Below are positions 10,634 through 20,824 of a stretch of 64,000 nt of DNA, piece by piece. A program made the translations under genes and the position numbers. Positions within the stretch are counted from its first letter, which is position 1. Each line of letters starts with the position of its first letter. The DNA comes from Tricholoma matsutake (Eukaryota > Basidiomycota > Agaricomycetes > Agaricales > Tricholomataceae): the NCBI GenBank assembly GCA_026075535.2, contig AP026541.1, positions 4,092,001 through 4,156,000 of the forward strand, given 5' to 3'. The notes beneath the pieces are model-generated. The model saw nothing but the letters and a program-made list of their open reading frames with translations. It was not told where the DNA came from and made no database searches.

Positions 10634-13559
10634 AGGAAAGTGCCAGGAAGTTCATGTAATTTCCACACATGGTGGAGGTAGAGTCGGGTGGCACCCAGGG
10701 CACTGACAGTGGTGTGAGTGGGAATGAAGTGAGCATGTTTTCCCACTGAATCAACTGTGCACATCACTGCATCAAACCCATTCGACTCTGGCAACTCCAC
10801 CACAAAGTCAATGCTGACAACATCCCAATGACTCTCTGGAACAGGAAGAGGGTGTAGCTCACCAATGGGTTTGCAACAAGGAATCTTGGTGCATAAGCAA
10901 AGGTCACAAGTGCAACAATACTGACCAATGAGCCATGACATTTGTGGCCACCAATAATTCCGTGAGGTGAGCTCCAAGGTCTTCCAACATCCAGGATGAC
11001 CAGCAATCTGTGAGTCATGGTGTTGGGATATGATGCACTGGCAAAGGTCTGGGTCATTGGGGACATAGATGCGATTCCTGAAATACAACAAGTCCTCTTT
11101 TTCAGCCCACTCTGCTGCACGCAAGGAAAGGGTGGATCCCTTCCTCAGTTCTTTAACAGCTTGGGCAACAACATCCTCATGTAAACTGCTATGGTTTGTG
11201 CGATGAATGTCACATAGGATGTCCTGCTCCTTGCCCTGGGGTGTGATGCCTTCCAGTGCCTGAATGGTGAACAGGTCTGGCTGCAACAACACAATGTTTT
11301 GGTTGTCATTGCTGCCATCCCCATGGTCTGCACATTGGGAGAGGGCATTGGTCTTCACCATGCTGTGACCTGGACAGTGGTGCAAGGAGAAGTCAAATCT
11401 GGATACATACAGGGACCAACGAGCTTGATGATGGTTCAATTTCTTGGCTGTCATAAAGTGCTTGGGATTCTTGTGATCCATCCAAATTTCCACCTTGTGT
11501 TGGGCACCCTCGAGGAAGTGTCACCACTCCTCAAGCGCACGCATTATTGCCAACATCTCCTTGTCATGGATCTCATAGTTTTGCTCTACAGCACTGAGGC
11601 TTTTGGAGTAGAACGCAACAGGATGCCACTTCTGGTCCTCTGGAGACTGCTGAGACAACACGGCGCCCATTGCAAAGTCAGAACTGTCGGCTTCTACACA
11701 AAAAGGATGTGAATCATCAGCAAAGATAAGAATGGGAGTGGAAGTGACCATCTCCTTAAGCTTTTCAAATGTCTCCTGTTGTGCATTATCCCACCTCCAT
11801 GCCTCCTTTCCTGTCAAGTCAAACAGTGGTCGTGCATGATGTGAGAAATCCTTGATAAAACACCAATAGAAATTGATGAAGCCCAGGAAAGACTGCACCT
11901 CCTTCTTGTTTGTGGGTGTTGGCCAAGCTGTGACCCCGTTCACCTTGATAGGATCCATCTCCACCTGACCCTCCAAGATAATCAGGCTGAGGTACTCGAT
12001 CTTGGTCTTCTCAAACTCGCACTTGTCCTGACAAAGGTAGAGGTTGTACCGTTGAAGCCATTCTAGGATGAGGCGCATGATGTGACAGTGCTCTTCAACC
12101 GTGTGAGTGAAGATGAGGATGTCGTTGAGATAGATGCAAACAACGCCTTCAAGGATGAGGTCATGGAAAATGTCATTCATCATGGTCTGAAAGGTGGCAG
12201 GACTATTAGTAAGGCCAAAGAACATGACAAGCAGTTCAAAAAGACCATGGTTGGTATGAAAGGCTGCCTTCCACTCATCTCCCTCCTTTATCCTCACATT
12301 ATTGTAGCCCCAATGGACATCGAGCTTGGTGAAGTATTGGGCTCCATGGAGCTGGTTCATGAGTTCAGAGATGAGAGGTAATGGGTAGCAATTTTTGACC
12401 ATGATGTTGTTAAGCCTTCTGTAGTCTTGAACCAGTCGAAGTGAGCCATCCTTCTGCTTGACAAAGAAAAAGGGAGAGGCCATGGGTGACTTCAATGGTC
12501 AAATACATCCAGAGACCAGGTGCTCATCGATGAACTGGTCAAGCTGTCACTGTTCTTCAGGAGAGAGAGGATAGACCTTGCAAGATGAAGGGGTTGCACC
12601 GGGGATGAGTTTGATCACGTGATCCCATGGCTTGCGTGCAGGGAGAGAGTCAAATGATTCCTTAGAGAACATGTCTCCAAACTCATGGAGATGAGGGAGC
12701 AAGGAATTAGTAGAGGATTTAGCAGCATTGTTTTTGTGGAAGGCCTCGGCAAGGCGTTGGGATATGTTTGATGTAGCACACACCTCATGCGATGGACAAA
12801 TTGCAGTGTAGAAGATCTGATCACCTTCATCCACTTCCTCTGGCTCCTCCTCATCATCATCCAAGTCCAGCATCAGATCAGGAACTCCTTCTAACTCCAC
12901 TTCAGGTATAGGCAGGGGTTGGGCATGACATTTCTGAGTACGTCATATTGCAGCCTTCTGTCCACGACATTCTTGCCTGGCTTCCATGAAACAAGTACAA
13001 CAGCGGGATGGACATCGGCTCATGGTAACCTCCCCGGTATGCCAGTCAACCTCTGGGTTATGGTCTTGAAGCCATGGATGGCCCAAAATCACCTTTTGCT
13101 TTCCTAATTGAGTGACAGCAAAAAGGGCATGCTCACTATGATCTTTGTAATGGAGGACCAGGTCTACAACCTCTCAGATGGCACCAGCTTTGTTTGGGGA
13201 CCCATCCACATTATAAACAGGTATCAGATGTGAGAGTGAGTGAGTATTTAGGCGATGTTGTTGTATGAGATGGGCATTGATGAAGAGACCGGTCACACCA
13301 GAGTCCAGGAGCACAGAGACACCGAGTATCTGTCCAGTGTCAGTAGTCTGCAGTTTGATTGCTAGGTTCAAGGAATGTGTAGAGGGAGTGGATGCAACAA
13401 TATATTTGCGTGGTAGTTTATGCTCCCATGATTTAATTTTGGGGTGTGGAGCAGGGGGAGAGATGGGAAGAGCAGGTATGTCTTCAGCCAACTTCAAAGG
13501 GTCAGAGAGGGGAACAGTCACAGAAATAGATTCATTCTCTGGGGATTCAACTGACAAGA

Positions 13560-14712
13560 CTTCAAAGTGGTTATGGACAGGCAGTGAGAGTGTATGATGC
13601 GAATAGAAAAATCCTGCTCCTCTACAACTTCTGACTTGATCTCCTTTGCAACCTGATCCTTTGCTTCCTTGACATCTACAAGTGCCAACAAGTCTTGGAG
13701 GAGTTCATCTCGCCCCTTGGGGGTGAGCATGTGGATATCCTGACGATGGGGACATGCTCCAGCCCTGTGCCCAGTTTCCCCACAGTGGTAGCAGAGATCC
13801 AACCTACGTGCACGGCTGCGGGCCACATCAACATCCATTGGTACTGGGACATTGATGGCTGGTGTGGGAGTCTGACAAACAGGAATGGGGTTAAGGCAGG
13901 GAAGGGTTCGATTGAAGGTGTAGGGCTGCATGAGTGGTAGTTGGAGCACAGAATGCAGCGTTAAATGCCGCATTTGTGAGTTGGTTCTCATCACAGAGTG
14001 AAGCAGCTTCATACCAAGCATAGATATCATCGTCCACTGGGCACCCTTCCAACATCTGTGCAATCTGGTCCTGAATTTCTCGATTGAGGCCCCATTGGAA
14101 CTTCACCACCACTGGTAGCCCACTCCCATATCCTGCCATGTCCACCAAATCCTTAAACTCATCAATATAGTCATCCATGGATCGACATGCCTGGTGGTAA
14201 GAGGATGACTCGAGCTGTGTCACTGCTCAGTGGTGCTCGTTGAGGGGACAAAATTGGCATATAAACTTGGCTCGAAAGTCACCCCAAGTGGAGAAAGGTA
14301 GAGAACCGAGCTCTTTAGTTTGGCACAGAATATGGTCCATGTAGAGATAGGCGCATTCAGATTTCATGTATGTGAAGGCCCAATAAATTTTTGCAGCCTC
14401 ATCGACAAATTGATGTGACTGGAGACTGATGTATAACTCACAGGAATTAAGGAATGCACGCCCCTGCGCATGTGCGCCATTAAATTTGGCGGGGGGAGAT
14501 GGTTTGATCTGGGCACGCTCTTTAGTGGGTGCATTTGGCAGCACATCGTTGTTGGGTGCACTTGGAGTTGTAATGGGGGGAATATTGGTTGTAGGGTTAG
14601 TCTGGAGGGTCCTGACAAAGTTTTTGATCGTAGATTTAAGTGAATCGATTTGCATGTGTATTCTGGAAATGTTGCTTTCAAGCATGTCGAGGCACTCTGA
14701 TGCGTCCATGTT
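13560..14712 (-). pseudogene. gag: G1 gag with CCHC zinc knuckle
   Basis: The likely start is the Met at about 14710 (MDASECLDMLESN). The capsid-like region spans 14600-13900 (AKFNGAHAQGRAFLNSCELY, MDDYIDEFKDLVDMAGY, VVVKFQWGLNREIQDQI). The nucleocapsid knuckle CYHCGETGHRAGACP at about 13800-13757 has the C-x2-C-x4-H-x5-C pattern. An in-frame TGA at 14224-14226 splits it after NEHH. Frames then shift between 13.9 kb and the knuckle ORF (14063-13518). Gag would form the retroelement particle. Confidence 0.85.
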
Positions 14713-14874
14713 GCTAGGGGGCGTGTTTGGTGAAAATGGCAGCACAGTAAAGGCGGGACTGTCTGGAATGGTGTGTAGGGAGTCTGTGGAGCTTTGGGAA
14801 GTGTTGTCCACTCTGTACCTGCCTATCTTGGGCAGTGTGTTTGTGATTTTGGGCCTTAGGAGAGAGTTTTCTAC

Positions 14875-15309
14875 TATAAGGGCAACCTCAGCCTCTAGCA
14901 AAGGGAAATCCAAAGTTAAAATTATACTATATATTACAGGGATTGGGGGCGCACCTAGCAAAGGGAAATCCAAAGAGAAAACTCTAAGGATCCCTTTGCC
15001 GATGCCCAGTATATGTGAAGATGACAAAAATCAAATAATAACCTAAAAATAGAAAAGGTGGAGATAGGCAGATCAAGGCCACTGAATGACATCATACCAA
15101 GGGGTAGATGTCAGAAGGGGTGCTCTGCCTCTAAATATAAAACTGTCAACATGCACAAACATGATAGAAAGGGAAATTAGTAATAAAATCCAGAAAAATC
15201 ATAGAAAATGAAGAATAGAAGGAAATGAAGTGAGGAAAATTGTAGAATGAATGTAAAAAATAGGAGAAACACACAGGGCACCCCCCCTAGTCCCCCTAGT
15301 CCCCTTACA
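14875..15309 (-). repeat. G1 5' LTR
   Basis: 435 bp. It contains AAAGGGAAATCC repeats spaced about 60 bp apart. The right border CCTTACA is followed by the GCAGA duplication. Confidence 0.92.
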
Positions 15310-15480
15310 GCAGAGCCCTTGTGGCAAGTTGTTGGATGTCATCATTTGGAGGAATGGTTGAGAAGCATGTTGTGACTGAGAGATGAACCAATTCATAATG
15401 TTCTTGTGGTAACTTGCAAGCAAGAAAGTCTTTGATGGTTACTTTGTTGTCTGGGAAAGCAAGAGTTTTTAGCTCTCTAC
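15310..15480 (-). pseudogene. N-terminal fragment of the large ULP1/transposase-like gene
   Basis: On the minus strand 15440-15310 encodes KDFLACKLPQEHYELVHLS and IPPNDDIQQLATRAL, directly abutting the G1 duplication. It continues in the same gene as 7629-7470 if G1 is removed. No start codon or promoter could be assigned; the sequence above 15480 is AT-rich with no clear exon. Confidence 0.5.
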
Positions 15481-16960
15481 TACTAATACTATACTTGGGG
15501 GATGCTTCCCTTGTTGGACCCCAACACTTTGCATGTTTCCCATCACTTCCCCTTTACATAATTGACTTTGACAAACCACATTTCAGCTATATTCATGCAG
15601 CACACATCACCTCGAGGCGCATCACAATGTTTTGCAATATTTTTCCAATTTTTGCAATATTTAGCCAATTCTAGAACAAAAGGACAGTCTATATTTTGAT
15701 TTATTGTCTCCCACACTCCCTAGACTCGTAGTTATTGTTCCATATTGGTTATCACTTCATCCCTGAAGTCCATATGTTTTCTTTTGCCTCATGTTCTCCA
15801 CATGCCCACTATTGCCTTTTTGGTACTATCTCTTTTTAACCTACAAAAACTTGTATTATCCATGATGAATCTGAAATGTGCAAAGTAGAAACTAAAAAAT
15901 GCGAAATCTTTGAAATGTCCGAAATTTGATCAGAAGCTTGCAAAATAGTCAAAAAAGGTTTGAAAGATGCCAAAAATGGATGTGAAATGATTGTGGCTGT
16001 GCGTTGACTATCTGTGAATCTGCGAAATCGATTTCAGAGCTCATACTGGCTAGTGGACCTATCAATGCACATATGCCAAACCCCTAAAATGGATGACAAG
16101 TATGTGATAGAAGTTCACTCGACCCCACTGCTATTTGATAAGAAGCAATGGATCAGCAAAGGGAAGAAATTTCCTTCAAACTCTTTTGACTTTCCAGACT
16201 TGGAGGGTTATTGCAAGGAGAAACTATCCATACCAAAAGATTCTTACAGCTTCTCTTCTCATTGTTTGAGTCACAAGGTTTAGTCCAAAAATTCTTTGGA
16301 TTTTGTTGAAACTCATTCATCCTCATTTTGCCTCTTGATATTATCATCATCCTCTCATATTCATTGTTGTTCACCTCTTGCATTGTTTATCAACCTTTCC
16401 ATCACTCACCAATATCTTCGCAGTTCATTTTGCAATCCCTAAAAATATTGCAACATCTCAAAACTACTTCGCAAATCTCGCACCTACTTTGCACATCCCA
16501 AACTTTGTTTGGATCATCTAGTTTGTTATTATTGGAGATCAGTGAAAGTTTAGAATGAATCACAACCTTCCTCTGACTTGTGTTATACCAAATAGGACCC
16601 TTTTAGGTGTTTTGTTTGGGTTTCCAGGTTGAGTATCATCAGCATGAAAAATGCAAACAGGCAACACCTGCCTGGGCTGAGATGAATTAATCAGTATTGA
16701 CCCATGGTCATATATGGTTTAATTTTTCTGCTTATTAAAGGTTGAATTTTCACCCAAGGTTTAAGCCTTCAATCATTGCTAAATTTTATCCAGACTGGAT
16801 CAGGCCTATTGGCTGCAGAGTAGTCCTTATCCGGACATTTACCCTAGGCATCACCAAATTTTTGCCCAATTTTTATCTGGGTATCCTCAGGCATTTTCAA
16901 AAATTTCTTCAATTTTTATCTGCACAGGGATCAGGCATTTTGGGGGGTTGTCAGGGGTCC
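15481..16960. other. Non-coding stretch with an LTR relict
   Basis: No supportable gene. The segment ending at 16064 (ATTTCAGAGCTC then TAGTGGACCTATCA) matches the terminal sequence of the G3 LTR family, so an old LTR end lies at about 15890-16064. ORFs at 16014-16283 and 16328-16558 show no recognisable domain and are probably chance. 16740-16960 has TTTTTATC/CAGGCAT repeats as at the window start. Confidence 0.45.
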
Positions 16961-17124
16961 TTATTCACCCAGCAGATTGTGTGTAACACATGAGTTTTGG
17001 AAAACACCATCATGGGACTTGTGTGTGTTCACTCCATCAACAATGATCACTGTCTCCCATGGTTGATCAACATGTGTACATGGCTTCAGCTGATGTCGAG
17101 CTCATCATCTCTGACAATGAGCAT

Positions 17125-17654
17125 GCTATTTAATTCATACTTGACCCTTTTCCTTCGCTTTTTTAGGTATATATATATATGTATATAGTGATAATAAACA
17201 GCTATTTCCACCTTTACAGCTATATCTAGCCTATAGCCAAACATTTCCCCTGAGTTTGAGGAGAAGGAAGGGTCTCTTCTCTTCATGGTGTAGCTATGCT
17301 GTATCTACATTAATATATATGCTTATATACATGACTTGCAATGGATCTACATCAGTAGGGAAGAGGGGAAATAGGGAGAAGTGAGGGGAGTGTGATACAG
17401 GATACCATCTAGGTGCATTGACAAAGAGTACCTTGTTCTCAGCATCAATCACCACTTCTAAATACATAACTCTACCACTATACCTTTGTCTGTAGAGGGT
17501 GCACAGTTCTCCTCAAACTCAGGGAGAATATTTGGCTATAGGCTAGATATAGCTGTAAAGGTGGAAATAGCTGTTTATTATCACTATATACGCATATATC
17601 AATGATATCTACCTAAAAAAGTGAAGGAAAAGGGTCAAGTATGAATTAAATAGC
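17125..17654. mobile_element. Foldback/MITE with about 145-bp terminal inverted repeats
   Basis: Left arm 17125-17268 begins GCTATTTAATTCATACTTGA and runs through TATAGTGATAATAAACAGC and GCTATATCTAGCCTATAGCC. The right arm 17508-17654 is its reverse complement with few differences. The 240-bp centre is unrelated and non-coding. No clear TSD. Confidence 0.8.
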
Positions 17655-17682
17655 TCAACATTAGCCAAAGCCATGTACATGC

Positions 17683-18751
17683 TGATGATATTCGACCAGG
17701 AAACCCAAACAAAACCCACAATAAGGTCTTGGATGGTATAACACTAGTTAGAGGAAGGTTGCAAGGTGGTACTAAATATCACCACTGTTACCCAAGGTTA
17801 GGGAAATGACTTTAGAGAGGGTCCAATGAAGTTTGATGAGGTCCAAGAGTGTACAAAGTGCTGTGATGATGTTTGAAGAAAGTTTGAAGAGGTTTGAAGA
17901 TGTATGAAGTGCTGTGATGATGTTTGAGGAAAGTTCAAAGAGGTTCGAAGATGTTCAAAGAAGTTCAAAGGGCTTCTAGAGGACGAGGATGATTTTGACA
18001 ATGGCTGAGGATAGACTATAGGGGTGTAGAAAGGCTTTTCAAGAGGGGATAGATGATAGACAATTGTTTAGAGAAGCTAGTATGAAGAGTTTGAAGAAGT
18101 TCGGCATAAAACACTGAACTTTGAGACTAAGTCAAGGGGCTTGGACTCAAGAGAATTACTCTTAAATCAGATGATTCATGTGAGAGGATGATCTATTCTG
18201 TCATTCTAAGTAGCTAGTACAAGGCTATATATGTTTGGAAGAGATGGTACTTAAAAGGAAATAAAATATGAGGAATACATGAGGCAAGATATAAAACAAT
18301 AAAGAACTTTGCAAATCATAAAATAAAGTGAAAGATGATGAGAAGGCCAATGTATAGTGTCACGATTTATTATGGGTACCTGTCCTATTGATCCAATATA
18401 TCATCGAGACTTAAAAACGCCACAATCGCATCCTAAAATCCCATTGTTGTGTCTCCTTGTGTCCAGTGGTGCTCGATATGCGATGCACTAACTCATACAA
18501 GGTGTGCTGTGTGTCTATGAAGGGCGGTGCAATAAGCATATGGTGGCTGAAGTTGTTCGAGGTGCTGCAAAGTTGTTCAAACTTGCTTGAAGTGTTGTGA
18601 AGTTGTTTGAAGTTGTTTGAAGTTGTTTGAAGTTGTTTGAAATAGTCTTGGAGCAGTTTCGTGGGGTTCGTAGGCATTCGTAGCATGTGTGGTTGTGTGT
18701 CGATGCATTTGGAGATGTTCCCAGAGCTTAGAGCGCACGGTGGACCTATCA
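17683..18751 (-). repeat. Solo LTR of the G3 family (subfamily 2)
   Basis: It starts TGATGATATTCGACCAGGAA and ends GTGGACCTATCA, the same ends as the G3 LTRs (50295-51301, 60030-61033) and as 48772-49861. Internally it has tandem GTTGTTTGAAG units (about 18590-18650). ACAT is found 2 bp left of the start and directly right of the end, a possible 4-bp TSD with two extra bases. Confidence 0.75.
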
Positions 18752-18879
18752 ACATGTTGATCAACTGTGGGAGACAGTGATCGTTGTTGATGGATGTGAA
18801 CACACACAGTCCCATGCTGGTGTTTTCTGAAACTCACACATTGCACACAATCTGCTGGGTGAATAGTGTTCACTGAGCT

Positions 18880-19640
18880 TACTGTCTGGGGACTCGAGTG
18901 TTCAAGTCCTGGTTCTGCAATTGTGCATCTCCAGAGGATTGTCTCAGCCCTAGGTATAGTTTTGCCTGCCCTAAACTTTGTCTTACCTTCAGGTTCCACT
19001 TGTGACTCCCTGGATTATGTCAACATTTCCCTTTCTGGGGCACTATGTGAGAATCCTTGTCCTGACCTCTTACAGTGTATTCGAGGCTTCTTAAATGAAA
19101 ACATCCAGTCTAATTGGAAAAGGAGTGGGTTTGATAAAAGCAGGCAGATAGCTTTTCATCCCAATGATAGCTCTAACATGGCATCTCTTAAAGATTGGCT
19201 TGACCATCTGTTTCAATTGAAGGGATTCATTGTTCAGTCATGCTGGGTTCCAAGGAATGGTACTCAAATTACTTATCACTTTACTGACTCTAGCGCCATT
19301 CACAGCCTCCAGCATGAATATCCCATTGTTGAGGGGTGATTTGGACCCCCCCACCCACCCTCGCTACATTCAACCCAAATATGGCCTGGAGATGGCTGTT
19401 ACCAACATTGGGGATATCCCTTGGGCGCGCTTCATCATTGATGATTACCTCGAATGAAGGTATGGTATGGAGGGTGATGATGATCCTATAGTGCATGCTA
19501 GCCATTTGGAATTTGAGGATACTGTATACTGCGTTATTCTCAAAACACCCAACATAGCTGCAAACTTTGTCTCAGATTCCTTTGATGCCTTTGTTGGCAT
19601 GGACCTCCCTACCTCCAGGCAAACCTGCCTATTTGTACAA
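18880..19640 (+). pseudogene. Unrecognised ORF remnant, probably a retroelement protein
   Basis: Frames from about 18990 encode LSGALCENPCPDLLQCIRGF, ENIQSNWKRSGFDKSRQIAF, SLKDWLDHLFQLKGFIVQSC and ITYHFTDSS up to 19339. A shift then gives HPRYIQPKYGLEMAVTN and IPWARFIIDDYLE, and beyond a stop ASHLEFEDTVYCVILKTP and FDAFVGMDLPTSRQ. Alternating hydrophobic and charged residues across several frames suggest real, decayed coding sequence of at least 220 codons. I do not recognise the family. A gag-like or ORF1-like retroelement protein is only a guess. Confidence 0.4.
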
Positions 19641-19799
19641 CCTTAACTCCAGAGGTTTCCCTCCACCCTCCTTCAGAAATCGCCCTCTTGTCACCACCCA
19701 AGATTCCCCTTTTGTCCAGACCCAGCTCGACTCACTCTGAACCACAGATGAAGGTTTATCTCAAACTGCGCATAAACTTATTCTGGATTACCAGGACCT

Positions 19800-20370
19800 C
19801 GTCAGAGGTGGTATTAGGTGGTAGTGAGAGGGGAAGGAAGGTAGAGAGATGAGGTGAAGGTGTGCCAGTCAGGGCAGACCAAGAGTGGAATAGAGGTGTG
19901 GAGATGATGAACAATGATGGCACATGGTGCCAGTTACATAGTCAAAGGTGACCAGCTGGTAGTGAGAGCGAAAAGATGAATGACACCATACAGGGCACCA
20001 TTCAAGTCATTGGGAACTGAGATATGGAGGCAACAAGTGGAGGGGTGGGGTCAAGGCAGGACAGATGGCATAGAAATAGCAAGGCCATACAGCACTGAAT
20101 GAGTCAACATGGCTTTGACATGGGGACTGCATGAGTTGCACATGGTCTACCCATTGAGGAACCATGAGTAGCATGGAATGGGAGGGAATGTAAGAGAAGT
20201 GGGGTCGAGATGAGGCAGGTGGGGCATACACAAGACCAGCAAGGTGGAAATGAGAAATCAATGGCGCCGCATGGCACTGAACGAGTCAGGTAGGAACCTC
20301 AGAACGAGAGGTGCAGGGGTCAAACAGGTCGAAGGGAGGTTGAACAGGCTAAAGAGAATGAGAGTGGGCA
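19800..20370. other. Non-coding, purine-rich repeat-like DNA
   Basis: G/A-rich sequence with loosely repeated motifs (GTCAAGGCAGGACAG, GTCGAGATGAGGCAGG, GGCACTGAACGAGTC, CAGCACTGAATGAGTC at 90-170 bp spacing). No coding signal. Confidence 0.45.
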
Positions 20371-20374
20371 TTGT

Positions 20375-20710
20375 GTTACGAGTCCTTAACAACATTAAGT
20401 AAGACTCATTCTTCATACCGGGAATCGAGGAAAAATTCAGTGCTATAAGAAAAACATTTCCTTTTTCCCCATGGTCAGTAAGTTCTGTGCAACCATTACA
20501 AAAATTACTGACTTTACTAACCGTGGGACTGAAAAATTAGCCGAGACGCGGATTTCGAGTATAAAAGGAAAATTTTCATCCAGCTATCGGTAACCTACAG
20601 TAATTGACTTCAATACAATCCATTACAAAGTCTTATTGATAGTTTCATTACAAACTATTATTGATCAGTTACAAACTTTGTATTGAAATTTTGAAATTTG
20701 ATGATACTTC
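20375..20710 (+). repeat. Possible solo LTR with TATA box
   Basis: It starts TGTTACGAGTCCTTAAC and contains a strong TATA element, GTATAAAAGG, at about 20560. The right border and TSD could not be fixed, so the assignment is tentative. Confidence 0.35.
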
Positions 20711-20806
20711 GGGGGCGCCCTAAAGTTATCACGTGCGCCAAATATCGACTTCTCTCCCCCCCGAGAGATGTCAATATTTGGCGCACGTGACCGCTTTAGG
20801 GTATGC
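20711..20806. repeat. Short near-perfect inverted repeat with CACGTG core
   Basis: Two arms of about 42 bp (CCCTAAAG, ATCACGTGCGCCAAATAT, GACTTCTCTC and the inverse GAGAGATGTC, ATATTTGGCGCACGTGAC, CTTTAGGG) are separated by a 7-C run. Each arm has a CACGTG box. It could be a tiny MITE or the terminus of a larger element. Confidence 0.75.
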
Positions 20807-20824
20807 TTTTTTTAGCACATCTAC

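Larger units (their letters stand above)
8081..13557 (-). pseudogene. pol: G1 pol: protease-RT-RNase H-integrase-chromodomain
   Basis: Reading from 13557 down, the retropepsin has VLLDSGVTGLFINAH. RT follows (12495-11521) with LVQDYRRLNN, FTKLDVHWGYNN and MFFGLTNSPATFQ, but the catalytic box reads YLNDIL instead of YxDDIL, so one essential Asp is Asn. RNase H spans the region near 11.5 kb. Integrase (11493-10531) has the HHDSQIAGHPG zinc-binding start and VVSIDFVVELP and LSDHGPQF core motifs. The integrase C-terminal half lies in 8992-8561 ([19 protein letters not shown]). A chromodomain (YLVHWKGYGYEENSWV) ends at 8081. In-frame stops I located (near 12546, 12495, 11520 and 8271) are TGA at expected Arg codons. 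The protein cannot be made intact. Confidence 0.88.
7635..15309 (-). mobile_element. G1: complete Ty3/Gypsy chromovirus (degenerate), minus strand
   Basis: Two 435-bp LTRs (7635-8069 and 14875-15309) enclose gag, protease, reverse transcriptase, RNase H, integrase and a chromodomain, all on the minus strand. A perfect 5-bp duplication, GCAGA (7630-7634 and 15310-15314), flanks the element, so it is one insertion. In element orientation the LTR starts TGTAAGGGG and ends CCTTATA. A polypurine tract AGAGAGGGGGTAA abuts the 3' LTR. No TGG-type primer-binding site is obvious after the 5' LTR. The gene order with integrase after RNase H, plus the C-terminal chromodomain, marks a chromovirus. The body contains a 1.1-kb foreign element flanked by a 0.5-kb duplication (8487-10633). 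Confidence 0.93.
16961..18870. repeat. Large inverted repeat (arms about 125 bp) with nested insertions
   Basis: The left arm (about 16972-17075: TTCACCCAGCAGATTGTGTG, AAAACACCA-CATGGGACT, GATCACTGTCTCCCA) reappears inverted at about 18752-18860. Between the arms sit a foldback element (17125-17654) and a solo LTR (17683-18751). Without these, the arms would form a foldback or MITE of a few hundred bp. Its TSD was not found. Confidence 0.7.
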
